DNA of 64,000 nucleotides from contig CM050650.1 of NCBI GenBank assembly GCA_027574665.1, positions 104,877,086-104,941,085 on the forward strand. Reading direction: 5' to 3'. The position numbers and the translations under genes were made by a program. Source of the DNA: Rhynochetos jubatus (lineage: Eukaryota; Chordata; Aves; Eurypygiformes; Rhynochetidae). Positions 14,756 through 24,912 of the stretch are shown here, one piece after another (the stretch's first letter is position 1; each line of letters begins with the position of its first letter). The notes under the pieces were generated by a model. That model was not told where the DNA came from and ran no database searches. It worked only from the letters and a program-made list of their open reading frames with translations.

Positions 14756-17644
14756 GCCTATATAACACTTCAAAATGTGTTCGTGTCTGTGACAGTCTAC
14801 AATCAAAAGTGAAGATTAATGGTAAACCATAATGTAAGGGAACAAATTCAATAGGGAAAAAAGGGAGATTAGGGGACTTTGGTGTTGTCCCCATCATTGA
14901 AATTGGTCAATAGAAGAACAGGCTCCAATGTTATGTGAGAAATATTGTGACCGTGCAGGTCGTCCATTTAATCCTGTTTGTATCTGTTTCTTTTCTTATT
15001 ACAAAGACTGTACAGGTAAATATACCCCGTGAAATTCAGTTTTCTTTGTTGAAAGGTAGCTGTATAAATAAGGCCTGATTACTTCCACACTATTTCCCCT
15101 GCAAATCTTCAACCTTTATTGGACACCTTTCTGCTATTGGTCATGTCGGGTGGAAAATGAGAGTGGAAAAGATAGGGCAAATTGCTCCTTATGTACTCCA
15201 GGGCTTAACTGCTTGTGAAGTTTCTGGGAACAATGTGATTGCAGATTCTTTCAGACTGTGATGAACCTGAGCACCCCTGCCAAGTTTCTTTGGTGCAAAA
15301 ACTGTTCAGTAATTAGCCAGAATGACAAATCAAAACCTGCATTGCTGCGATCCTTTCCAACTTTAACCTCTTCTTCTCCAACAAAAAACACATACTTAAT
15401 GGTTTTATAACCTTTTAAAACATCAAGTTTTGGCTGCAGTCTAGGGAAATTAATGGATCATCTGGATATAGCTCCTGAATTTCAGTCTATTGTTTTTACT
15501 TCTGTATTATGCTTTCAGCAAGCAGGTTTTCTGAACTGTTTTTCATACATTCAGGTTTATGTCTGATCTTATTCCCAATAAAATAATGCCCATGGCTCCT
15601 CAGATATTTCACTGAAGAAAAACTCATTAGATTCCAAAGATTTGCATGGAAACAACACGGTAAGGTGATTTACCACTGTTAGTAGTACTGTTCTTCAGCT
15701 GATTGGTGTACACTTAACTCTTCTCACAACTTTGTGCTCAGGGAAAAACTCCTTCTGGAAACATAAATGACCAGAGATGGCTTAAGTTCAGCACTATGAA
15801 AGAAGATAAATATGCAGCTTTAGACAGCAGAAAGCCTAGCTGATTTGAACTTGAAACTCCCTCTTGCTCCAGTTCCCATTGAACCATAAATGCCTGCCCA
15901 GGGCAGAGAAATAAGGGAATATGAGGAGGCTGTATTTCAAAGTCATTCTACCTTTACAAAGAAAGAATAGCCACTGATTCAGACACTGATTATATGTGGC
16001 AGTTTTGTACTCTAAAAAGATAAGAAAATCCCTACAGATCAGATATAGCTACATGTATTTTTCACTTCCAATAGCCAGGAAACCAGGTTGTCCTAGATGA
16101 TCTGTCTTCCACTTTCTTCTGTTCATACCCAGAGCTTGGAAAAAGAACCTAGTAAACAAACAAACAGTCATGGGAATGTCAGCCTTGTCATAATTAGTGA
16201 AATATCACTTTAAATGTCAGCTAGACAAACATATCATGAACATTTCTAATCTATCTAAATACTGCCTCATAAATTGTAGCCCTAGGTATGATACTGCCTT
16301 GCATTTAGGACAGATAATATGCCGTTGTCTATTGCAGCAAACTCATCAGCACAAGAGAGGCATTCTGGAGTCTGTTTTATTTTAGAGCATGCCAGAAAAA
16401 ACCCTGAAGGCAAGTGTCCATTTCAAGCATTTCTTTTCACAAAGGAAATACTTTTGTAAACTTCTTATTCTAGCTTAAAACAATGAACACATTGGGTTTA
16501 GTCACTTGTGCTCTACACTGTTTCATTGAGGTAATAACAGCTTTTCACCTACAAATAACAGATATAGTGGAAACAAAATGATGTCAAGCTGTAAGTAGTT
16601 CTTCATGTTGGTAGCTAGAAAAGTTTTAAGTCCACTCCTCCCAAGATTATGCACATACTTATCTTTAGTCGTATGTGCAGTTCGAATAAAACCTCCGCTT
16701 TCTGCACCATTCTGTGTGCAATTGGAACTTCTCAGGCGGGATGTAGTATTTTTTCCAGGCGATATGCTGCCCAGGGAAACAAGGGGTCGTAGGAAGTAAC
16801 CATATTGCAGGTCTGCCTACCTTCTGTGTCAGTTTCCCAGATTACCTCATGGAAAGTAGAAGGCAGAGAAGCAAAACAGTGTAAAAGACATGAATTTGAC
16901 CAGGAAATTTTTGAATTTGATCAAGAAACTAGATTTTGGTTTATTTTCCTTCCTGCTCTAGCTTCGATAAATTGTGTCTCATGTTCTGAATACCAACAAG
17001 GAGCATTATGTAAACCAGAGCTTTGATTTTCATGTTGTGATGGTTTTGGTTAAACCACGACAAATGTCTAGTAATTATATAGATTTTGATATTATTTAAT
17101 GTTTAAATTATATGATACTTGAAAAAAGGATAAATTCTGTTTCCATTGAAATACAAAATGAAGGTTATTTGGTTTGGTGTCATATCCATTAAATTTTTTC
17201 ATTTATCCAGTTCCTGAAGGTCTGTTTAATGTGGATGAAAATTGGTAAGTCATCAGATAGTCCTCTGCACCTACTAACTTGTTAAAACCTGGTTGGAGTA
17301 ATTATTCAGCGATGACCTTCTGTTTCTATAACAATCTACAGATAAAGCTTGTATAAAACCAGGGATTGGGGGTCTCAATGTCATATTATTCAACTGATGT
17401 CTGATTGAAATATTATTGCTGATAGGGGGACTTTTTCCTCTGACTGAGTCAGGCTAGGTTAATGGCACAAGGCAAGACACTGCACTAGATAGAGGTATAA
17501 AATTTTTAGTAGATTTTGTGGTTTTTTCTTGAGGGAATTTTCTTTTTAGACAAAACAGCAAGCTTATGTGAAAGTTTTATGCTAAAAATAATGTGGGTTT
17601 CCTTTGGCTGTTCCTCACTGAACAGAAAGTGTTCCACAGTATTT

Positions 17645-17668
17645 AAAAAAAAAAAAAAAAAAAAAAAA
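17645..17668. repeat. Poly-A tract (24 A)
   Basis: An uninterrupted run of 24 A, the longest homopolymer noticed in the window. The sequence to its left has no recognisable coding similarity, so a processed pseudogene tail is possible but unsupported. Confidence 0.9.
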
Positions 17669-19204
17669 CACCTTTGTTCTTCTTTTGTTACACTGTTCTC
17701 AAAGAATCTGTACTTAAAATATGTAAGAAACTAAACTTTCTAAGTTAAGGTAATTTTTAAAAAGAAGCCTGTTAATGGAAAAGAGCAATCACCTGTTGTG
17801 TTACTTCTCTTCAAAGGAAATAAAGCATTCAACCTGCTTATATCCCTTAGGCAGGACATGTAATAATGTTAGAAGTTATGTAAAGACTGTCAAACAATAA
17901 AGATTTTAGAAAATTGAAATCATATACAGAATAAGTCAAATTCATCCCAGATAGAACAGTATTGACTTGAATGGGCTTACAGCGTGTATTACAATTGTGT
18001 GTAACACAATAATTCAGATGGAATTGTTTGCGCATCAGTTGTTTCTAAGAGCATCTGTACTTGAAGCCTCAAGAATGCTGAGGATCACAATTTCATTATT
18101 CCCAGCTCTATTGCTTTCTGTTATGTTTGATGAGAAAGTAACTTGAGTTACATTTCAATGCTGTTATACATTAATTTCATCATTAGAGTGTATCTCCACC
18201 AGAGACAGCACAAAACCTTTGATGAAAGAGTTCATCTGCATTTTGGTAAAAATATGGAAATATTTTTTATAGTGGTTAGAGAAGAGACAGGGTGAAATAT
18301 ATACATTAAATTACTGAAAGATGTATGTGATTTTTTTTTTCCCAAGGAATGTAAAAGTGTTCTTATTTACTGTCGGTTGGAACTAGACTTTAGCTTAAAG
18401 TCCAGATACCTAGAACTATTTTGGTTAAACTGTTCTCATGGGAGTTAGAATATTAGACAGCTTTAAAAAATTTCACACAAGAACCAAGGAATCAGTGTGA
18501 GGTTGAGAAATTTCCATTCCCTTTGAAGTCAGTAGAAATCAAGCCGTCCTTAGACAACAGACTGTAATTTGCAGGTTTGGACTGTAAGGCAACATCTTTA
18601 TATTTAAAGTTGTTACTTTAAATAAACTAAATAATGGGAATTATTGAAAAAAAAATCAATTTAGGCATGAGTCTATGAAAAGGGTTTGTTAATCCTTCAT
18701 CATGTCAGAATAGAGAAACATAATGCATTTTGTGCAAGATAATTTATTACTATCTAGTTACTTTTTTCCACATCGGCCTCATTTTCTCAGTGAGTCTCAA
18801 TTGCCTTTTGTAACATAGAGTAAACTAAGAGAAGTCATAAATTAAGAGAATTTGAACAAAGATATCAGTGTCACACCACTAAATATTTCAGTAGCAAATA
18901 TTTTGATGCTCTTATCACCAAATGAAGCTTTCTCACTTAAAATCTGTGGTCATGTTCCTAAAAAGAAGAGGGTAAAACTATACAAAATCTTCTATATCAA
19001 AGAAAAACATTCACAGAATCTAATAGAGTGAAAAAATATGTACCTAAACTAGTCAGTAGAAAATGCTGAGGAGATGCATTTATTCTAGACCAGAACACAG
19101 TTCAGCTACACAATTTTTTTTCAGAGACTTAAGGTATGCCAGTGCTGTCTTTCCTGAAGCCCATGTGTTCTGATTTTATCTGGGATAGAGATAATTTTCT
19201 GATG

Positions 19205-19753
19205 TGTCACAGTTTAACTTTGGCTAGCAATAAAGTACCGTGCAGTTGCTCACACACCTCCTTCCCCTTCCAAGTGAAGGAGGAGAATCAAAAGAAAAGA
19301 CAAGACAGCTCATGAACTGAGATAAGAAGTATTTAATAATTGAATCTAATTTATTATTAGTATAGTGATACTAATAATATTAACGATACTATTACTACTA
19401 AGTTGTTAAAATTAAAAAAAAAAAAAATTATACATCTGTTCACCACCTACTGACCAACACACAGCCAGGTCCTGAATAGTGAGAGTCAGAGCCAGAGAAA
19501 TGAAATTAAATACCTCTTTAGTCAGTTTGGGTCAGCTGTCTGACCTGTGTCCCCCACACTGCTTGTAGTGAGAAAGCTGGGAACACAGCTGCGGTATCAG
19601 AAGCTGAAAAAACCGTTGAATTTGGTGCAAGCACTCCCTAGCACCTGTTAAAAAACACCTTATCAGTACTATTGTCAGGGTAAATCCAAAACACATAGCC
19701 TCATACCAAGCACTGTGAAGAAAATTAACCCTGTCCTGACTGAAGCCAGCGTA
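19205..19753 (-). mobile_element. Second ERVL-like solo LTR nested in the first
   Basis: On the plus strand it runs from TGTCACAGTTTAACTTTGGC to ...CTGACTGAAGCCAGCGTA, the reverse complement of the related LTR type, so sense is minus. The flanks TGATG (19200-19204) and TAATG (19754-19758) differ by one transition and fit a decayed 5-bp duplication. Removing it restores the expected order of landmarks of the outer LTR. It carries the AT-rich tract of TAN-type triplets (about 19350-19400) shared by five other LTRs here. At 549 bp it is shorter than its relatives at 31065 and 23540, mainly in U3. Confidence 0.87.
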
Positions 19754-19847
19754 TAATGCATGGGGCTCTGTTTTGGATTTGTGCTGAACACAGTGTTGAT
19801 AACACAGGGATATTTTTGTTACTGCTGAGCAGTGCTTATACAGAGTC

Positions 19848-19883
19848 TTATACTTATACTTTATACTTTATACTTATACTTTT
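19848..19883. repeat. TTATACTT-type tandem repeat inside LTR
   Basis: Several copies of an imperfect 6-8 bp unit (TTATACTT/TTATACT) lie in the U3 part of the outer LTR. The repeat looks like a local expansion after or during the life of the element. Confidence 0.85.
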
Positions 19884-20012
19884 CTGCTCCTCACACCACC
19901 CCACCAGTGAGCAGGCTGGGGGTGCACAAGAACCTGGGAGGGGACACAGCCAGGACAGCTGACCCCAACTGACCGAAGGGATATCCCATAACATACGGCG
20001 TCATGCCCAGCA

Positions 20013-20018
20013 TATAAA
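20013..20018 (+). promoter_or_regulatory. TATA box of the 19166-20331 LTR
   Basis: TATAAA sits in the context GCATATAAAGCTGGGGG, with a CRE-like CGTCAT about 13 bases upstream. In this LTR type this is the expected position of the U3 core promoter, so transcription would run to the right, starting roughly 25-30 bases downstream. Activity today is unknown. Confidence 0.7.
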
Positions 20019-20336
20019 GCTGGGGGAAGAAGAAGGAAGAGGGGGACTTTCAGAGCAATGGCTTTTGTCTTCCAAAGTCATCATTACACATGACGGAGCC
20101 CTGCTTTCCTTGAGATGGCTGAACACCTGCCTGCTGATGGAAAGTTGTGAATTAATTCCTTGTTTTCCTTTCCTTGTGTGGACAGCTTTTGCATTACCTA
20201 CTAAACTGTCTTTATCTCAACCCATGAGTTTTCTCACTTTTACTGTCTGATTCTCTCCTCCGTCTTACTGTGTGAGGACTGAGCAAGTAGCTGTGTGGTG
20301 CTCAGTTGCTAACTGGTGTTAAACCACAACATCATG

Positions 20337-21378
20337 ATTCACCATACGCAGAGATTGAGTAGTCGTATCATTAATATGTTTGTCAGGCTGTGGGAAAAGT
20401 GAGCATAATTACAGGATGTTGGCTGGACTGTTAATTTGGATACTTGATATTGTCTCAGAACATACATCATATACAAATCTGTATTTTCCATATACTCCTT
20501 TTCTCTGTTACAAACAGATTATTTTTCTCATTTTACCCAGCCTTATTGTAGTCTTCAGTCTGGAAAGCTAGAGAGAACATGTGTTCCTCTCACCCAAAAC
20601 ATTTCCTTTTAACTGAAATTGATATTTCTGGCTTAAGGACTAGATATAAACTTACACCACCTAGGGGCAAAACCACCATTTTGAAAATCACTGCCAAAGG
20701 TATTATAGGCAACTAAAAGCTCAATTTTTAAATTTTCTGGGGCTTCAGACTAAATAATGCATGAACGTAATGGTGTGGGTAGCTGTGGTTTTGTTCGTTA
20801 CCAGAAAAGTAGGTACTCACACCTAATGAAGGTAATACAAATAAACCAAAGTGGAACTTAGAATATGTGGGTGCTTAACACCTTTGTAACCCTCAAGATA
20901 GGTCAATTTAAGAACAGGGAGTTTCAAGGATCTTAGTTATCTTGGTTTGGAACCTACACTGGAACATTACTTTGTGAATTTGACCCAGAATCATGAAGGG
21001 AGTCTAAAGTTAACAGGAGACAGAACACAGCATAGTGTCCTCAGTATGAGAGCCCCAAGTTTAGAGATAGTTATTCATTAGTTTGGGGGTAACCACAGCT
21101 ACATATACAAGTTACTTTCTAGTCATAAATAAATCAGTCGAGCAATCTATATCTGTAAGCAATCTATATGTCACTCTCCCTCTATATATCGTCCATTTGA
21201 GTTTATTATAAGATTACCAGTTAAACTAACAAATACACCATTTTATAAAGCTAAAAAATGTGTCAGCATCTTCTGGCCAGAAATACCAAACAAGTTCCCA
21301 CAAAAACACTGCAGAAACCTTAGCTGACATGTTAGATCAAAATGTTGACACAGTATGTGTGGAATGGACCATATAGCA
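20337..21378. other. Unrecognised AT-rich sequence
   Basis: About 1 kb between two LTRs. No gene, RNA or repeat family was recognised; the frames present are short. Confidence 0.6.
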
Positions 21379-21694
21379 ATGTTCTGGTTTCAGGCAGGAA
21401 CAAGCTCCTCTTCTGCACAGTGCTGGACCCGGCTGCGTGTTGGTCGGTGGGTGGTGAGCAATTGTATCATGTGTTCGATTTTCTATTATTTTAATTACCT
21501 ATTAGTGGTAGTATTGTTAGTATTTGTAGTATCACTACGATTTTCATTTATATTCAAATATTAAATAGTTCTTATCTCAAATTTATGAGCTTCCTTGTCT
21601 TTTCCTCTGACTCTCCTCCTCCATTGGGGAAGGAGAGCGGAGGTGAGTGAGTGGCTCAGTGGTATTTACTGGGAACCCTGTTTAAACCATGGAA
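21379..21694 (+). mobile_element. ERVL-like LTR with most of U3 deleted
   Basis: It starts with TGTTCTGGTTTCAGGCAGG and reaches an end like ...CCTGTTTAAACCATGGAA. After about 50 bases of sense 5' end it jumps to the segment 'tgttggtcggtgggtggtgagcaattgtatc', which in the LTRs at 31065 and 49665 lies several hundred bases further in, and then continues through the triplet-rich AT tract and 'agttcttatctcaaa...' to the 3' end. It is therefore about 316 bp against 550-810 bp for relatives. Flanks AGCAA and GGCAG share only three of five bases, so a target duplication is not established. Confidence 0.78.
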
Positions 21695-22599
21695 GGCAGC
21701 TTTAAATAACTAATTCATGTGTTGATTTAAACAGCATTACTGCTTCATCCCGAAACCATTACATTTTAAAAGTACCAGGCTTTATTACTCTCGGATACAG
21801 AAATCCAAATGATTCTGAGCACCTCTATAGACACTCCAGCCCTGCAAGGAGCACTGTTGTTCGGAACTGAACATGTGTGCAAAGAAAGAACAAGAAAAAC
21901 ATGATTAGATTTACTTAAATAATTAACAGCAATAAACATGAATACATATTTGAAAATCATTGTCCTGCTTAATGATCTTTAAAATGAATTAGAAACAGTC
22001 TTAAGGGGAAATGCAAATGGAGGCTGTATATTAGCAGTATATTGCAAATAATGTTAATAGATTCTGCTGCTGGAAATTTGAGTGATGGTGGGATGAATAT
22101 TACAATGTTAGCTCCTCTGCCTCATCTCATGAAACCAGCTATAACGAATTTCCTCATTGAACCTTAATTACAACAATTAAAGGGTATGGGACTACTTTGC
22201 ACCTCAAGACATTTCTGCACCACTCTTTTGTGATGACTCTTTGCTTCCATTAACAATAAATATTCCTTGGCTCTATTCTAATAGCATGCAAGACAGTTGA
22301 ATTGGATTGACCTTCCAGCTAGAGACACACATTAAAAGTCCTGTTTATAATTTTTGGAGACAGTACAACAGAATAAACACTTCATTACTTCTTCCCACCT
22401 CCCCAGTATGTTGTCAGTCAAATTCATAACATTTAGTAAAAAAAATCAACGGGTGGCTTTTCAGCCTGAAATTTCAATATGCTTTTTTTAATTAACAGTT
22501 CAGGCTCACCATCAAAGACTGACAATACACCAGAACAGAATAAGATTATACTTCATCCTCTTTAAGCTGATTCTATCAGGATCACATATTTGCAGTCCA
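21695..22599. other. Unrecognised sequence with a homeobox-like palindrome
   Basis: No gene or transposon was recognised. The stretch 22020-22320 is notable for TAAT/ATTA motifs, including the inverted repeat at 22162-22183. It might be a conserved noncoding element, but conservation cannot be judged from one sequence. Confidence 0.5.
22162..22183. promoter_or_regulatory. Inverted repeat CCTTAATT/AATTAAAGG
   Basis: CCTTAATT is followed after five bases (ACAAC) by AATTAAAGG, an almost perfect inverted repeat (one extra A). TAATT cores are typical of homeodomain binding sites. A regulatory role is an inference; short AT palindromes also arise by chance in AT-rich DNA. Confidence 0.3.
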
Positions 22600-23392
22600 G
22601 CACAATGTGATTTTGTTTTGCACTCATGTCTGGAGGGGTAATACCTGGGATACAGCATCATTAATATCATGCAGTGCTACAGGCTTGGGGAAGAGTGGCT
22701 GGAAAGCTACCCAGCTGGAAAGGACATGGGAGTGTTGGTTGACAGCAGGACACAAATGTGCCAGCAGTGTGCCCAGGAGGCCAAGAAGGCCAATGGCATC
22801 CTGGCCTGCAACAGGAACAGTGTGGTCAGCAGGACTAGGGCAGTGATTGTCCCGCTGTACTGGGAACTGGTGAGGCCACACCTTAAATCCTGTGTTCAGT
22901 TTTGGGGCCCTCAATGCAACAAAGACTCTCAGGTGCTGGAGCATGTCCAGAGAAAGGCAAAAGAGCTGGTAAAGGGTCTGAAGCACAAGTCCTGTGAGGA
23001 GTGGCTGAGGGAAGTGGGGTTGTTCCTGGAGAAGAGGAGGCTCAGAGGAGACCTTATCGCTCTCTACAACTGCCTAAAAGGAAGTTGCAGAGGTGGGTGT
23101 AGGTCTCTTCTCCCATGTGACAAGCAATAGGACAAGAAGGAATGGCCTGATATTGTATGAGGGGAGGTTCAGGTTGGATGTTTGGAAAAGTCTCTTAATT
23201 GAAAGAGTGGTCAGGCATTAGAACAGGCTGCCCAGGGAGGTGGTTGTGTCACCATCCCTGGAGGTATTTAAGATGTGTTCATGTGATGCTTATCAACATG
23301 GTTTAGTGGTGGACTTGGCAATGTCAGGTTAATGATTGGACTTGATGATCTTAAAGGTCTTTTCCAACCTAAATGATTCTACGATTCTGTGA
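22600..23392 (+). mobile_element. CR1 LINE, 5'-truncated 3' end
   Basis: The element keeps the C-terminal part of the ORF2 reverse transcriptase and the 3' untranslated region. It ends in the CR1 tail 'aaatgattctacgattctgtga'. Its 3' region ('atggtttagtggtggacttgg...cttgatgatcttaaaggtcttttccaacc') differs from that of the CR1 copies at 24381 and 53339, so it belongs to a different CR1 subfamily. The left edge is blurred; recognisable similarity starts between about 22600 and 22665. Loss of the 5' part is usual for target-primed reverse transcription. Confidence 0.92.
22669..23130 (+). pseudogene. CR1 ORF2 fragment (C-terminal reverse transcriptase region)
   Basis: One frame stays open for 153 codons, the longest CR1 reading frame in the window. 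The translation contains the blocks [40 protein letters not shown] and [20 protein letters not shown], which are hallmarks of the region after the polymerase active site in CR1 ORF2. The polymerase palm (YADD-type motif) and the endonuclease are absent, so it cannot be functional. It ends at a TAG about 260 bp before the CR1 tail. The start codon is incidental. Confidence 0.9.
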
Positions 23393-23409
23393 TAACAAGA
23401 CCAAACATA

Positions 23410-23439
23410 GATATATATATATTGAGAGAGAGAGAGAGA
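23410..23439. repeat. (AT)n-(GA)n compound microsatellite
   Basis: Alternating AT at about 23410-23422 is followed by GA repeats at 23424-23439, just downstream of the CR1 tail. Microsatellites often grow from CR1 3' ends. Confidence 0.9.
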
Positions 23440-23539
23440 TAGTAGATGTTGGAGATTAGGTGTGTATCCTTTAATAAATATGTATGATTGCTTCTGTTAA
23501 AGTCAGTGGTAAAACACACACTGATGTCATAAAAGGAGG

Positions 23540-24270
23540 TGTCATGGTTTAACCTCAGCTGGCAATGAAGTACCACACAGCTGCTTGCTTACCTCCTCCC
23601 CCCTCTAGTGGAGAAGGAGAATCAGAGAAAAAGACAAGGAGACTTGTGGATTAGGATAAGAATAATTTAATAATTGAATACAAATGAATACTATAGTGAT
23701 GCTAGCAATAACTACACTACTGCTAATGACATGTAATGAAAATAGAACATATGATACCCACTGACTGATACCTAGCCAAGTCCCGAGTAGTGAGAGACAG
23801 AGCATACGAGCTGGAGCCCAAGAGAGATCACAGCAGGGTCCAAGCCGGCTCCATGAGCAACAACATGACCGGGAAAGCCAACTGACCCACAAACTCACTA
23901 ATGAATGAAGAAACAAGCTAGTGAGCAGTGAAACATACAAACTAGCGAACAAGCAAATGAGCTAGCTAGCTCTGGCCCCCCGCCCACTCAAGGCCAATAC
24001 ATGGAGCATGATGTGCTATGGAATGGAATACTTTTTTCAGTTAGTTTGGGTTGGCTGTCTGAATGGTGTTCCCCTACCACTGCTTGTAACAAGAAAGTTG
24101 GGAACTCAGGTGCAGTACTGGATGTTGAAAAGTCCTTGTATTTGTGCAAGCACTCCTTCACACCAACTGAAAAACACCTTATCAGTACTCTTTTCAGGGC
24201 AAATCCAAAACAGAGCCACACACCAGCTACTGTGAAGAAAATTAACTCTGTCCTGACTAAAACCAGTACA
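23540..24270 (-). mobile_element. ERVL-like solo LTR with perfect 5-bp target duplication
   Basis: Plus-strand termini are TGTCATGGTTTAACCTCAGC at 23540 and ...ACTAAAACCAGTACA at 24270, so sense is minus. The 5-bp GGAGG occurs exactly on both sides (23535-23539 and 24271-24275), which defines the 731-bp element precisely. The only viral sequence between the duplications is one LTR, so the provirus was lost by LTR-LTR recombination. Plus-strand landmarks include 'gtggattaggataagaataatttaataattg', the AT triplet tract, a degenerate 'aaactagcgaacaagc' tandem block at about 23881-23971, and 'actgtgaagaaaattaactctgtcctg' near the sense 5' end. Five-base duplications are typical of ERVL-type elements. 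Confidence 0.93.
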
Positions 24271-24291
24271 GGAGGTAATTTTGATGAGTTC

Positions 24292-24310
24292 TTTTTTTTT
24301 TTTTTTTTTT
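24292..24310. repeat. Poly-T tract (19 T)
   Basis: A homopolymer between the LTR's right target duplication and the next CR1 copy. No associated element is clear. Confidence 0.9.
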
Positions 24311-24380
24311 AATACCCTGTTGCTGTTAGATATTTCACTGATAAAATGAAAATTGATTACAGTATAGAGTGACAGTGGAT

Positions 24381-24912
24381 TACTCTCACCTGGACTACTG
24401 TGTCCAGCTGTGGAGTCTTCAGCATAAGAAGGTTATAGACCGGTTGGAACAAGTCCAGAGGAGGCCATGAAGATGCTAAGAGGGCTGGAACATCTCTCCT
24501 ATGAAGAAAGGCTGAAAGAATTGGGCTTGTCCAGCCAGGAGAAGAGAAGACTCCTGGGAGACCTTATAGCAGCCTTCCAATACCTGAAGGGGCTGACAAG
24601 AAAGCTGGGCGGGGACGGGACACTTTTTACAAGGGCCTGTAGGGACAGGACAAGGGGTAAGGGGTTTAAATTGAAGGCAGAGAGATTTAGATTAGATATC
24701 AGGAAGAAGTTATTCACAGAGAAGGTAGTGAGGCACTGGAACAGGTTTCCCAGAGAAGTTGTGGATGCCCCATCCCTGGAAGTGTTGAAGGCCAGGCTGG
24801 ATGAGGCTTTGAGCAACCTGGTCTAGTGGAGGGTGTCCGTGCCCATGGCAGGGGGGTTGGAACTAGATGATCTTTAAGGTTCCTTCCAACCCAAACCATT
24901 CTATGATTCTAT
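24381..24912 (+). mobile_element. CR1 LINE, 5'-truncated 3' end
   Basis: Begins abruptly in the reverse-transcriptase C-terminal coding region (translation resembling HLDYCVQLWSLQHKK) and ends with '...aaccattctatgattctat', the CR1 tail. The 3' untranslated region with 'gagcaacctggtctagtggagggtgtcc' is the same type as in the copies at 29192, 48256 and 53339. Compared with those, a single base appears missing around 24465 ('gaggaggccatgaag'), which shifts the reading frame. Confidence 0.94.
24467..24826 (+). pseudogene. CR1 ORF2 C-terminal fragment after a frameshift
   Basis: A frame of 119 codons runs to the end of CR1 ORF2. The translation includes GLEHLSYEERLKELGLSS and KRRLLGDLIAAFQYLKGL and ends near 'LDEALSNLV', the usual CR1 C-terminus. 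It is only the last part of the polymerase protein; the catalytic domains are missing and the preceding coding sequence is out of frame. Confidence 0.9.

Larger units (their letters stand above)
6821..19165. other. 12.3 kb without a recognised gene or transposon
   Basis: This is the longest stretch in the window with no repeat family recognised. It contains only simple repeats (13524-13539, 14733-14755, 17645-17668) and short chance frames, none with familiar domains or convincing splice context. Scarcity of recent insertions could reflect constraint or chance. Old diverged repeats are likely present but not distinguishable by eye. Confidence 0.55.
19166..20331 (+). mobile_element. ERVL-like solo LTR, interrupted by a second LTR
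   Basis: The sense start is at 19166 (TGTTCTGATTTTATCTGGGA) and the end at 20331 (...GGTGTTAAACCACAACA), giving TG...CA termini. The first 39 bases are separated from the rest by an opposite LTR at 19205-19753; the element resumes at about 19754 with 'catggggctctgttttggatttgtgctg'. Later landmarks match a widespread bird LTR: 'ggtgcacaagaacctgggagggg', a CRE-like CGTCAT, a TATA box, and 'ttatctcaacccatgagttttctc' near the end. Flanks CCATG (19161-19165) and TCATG (20332-20336) agree at four of five bases, as an aged 5-bp target duplication would. No internal viral genes are present, so it is a solo LTR. Family naming is from memory of bird LTRs; the nesting itself is seen directly. Confidence 0.88.
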
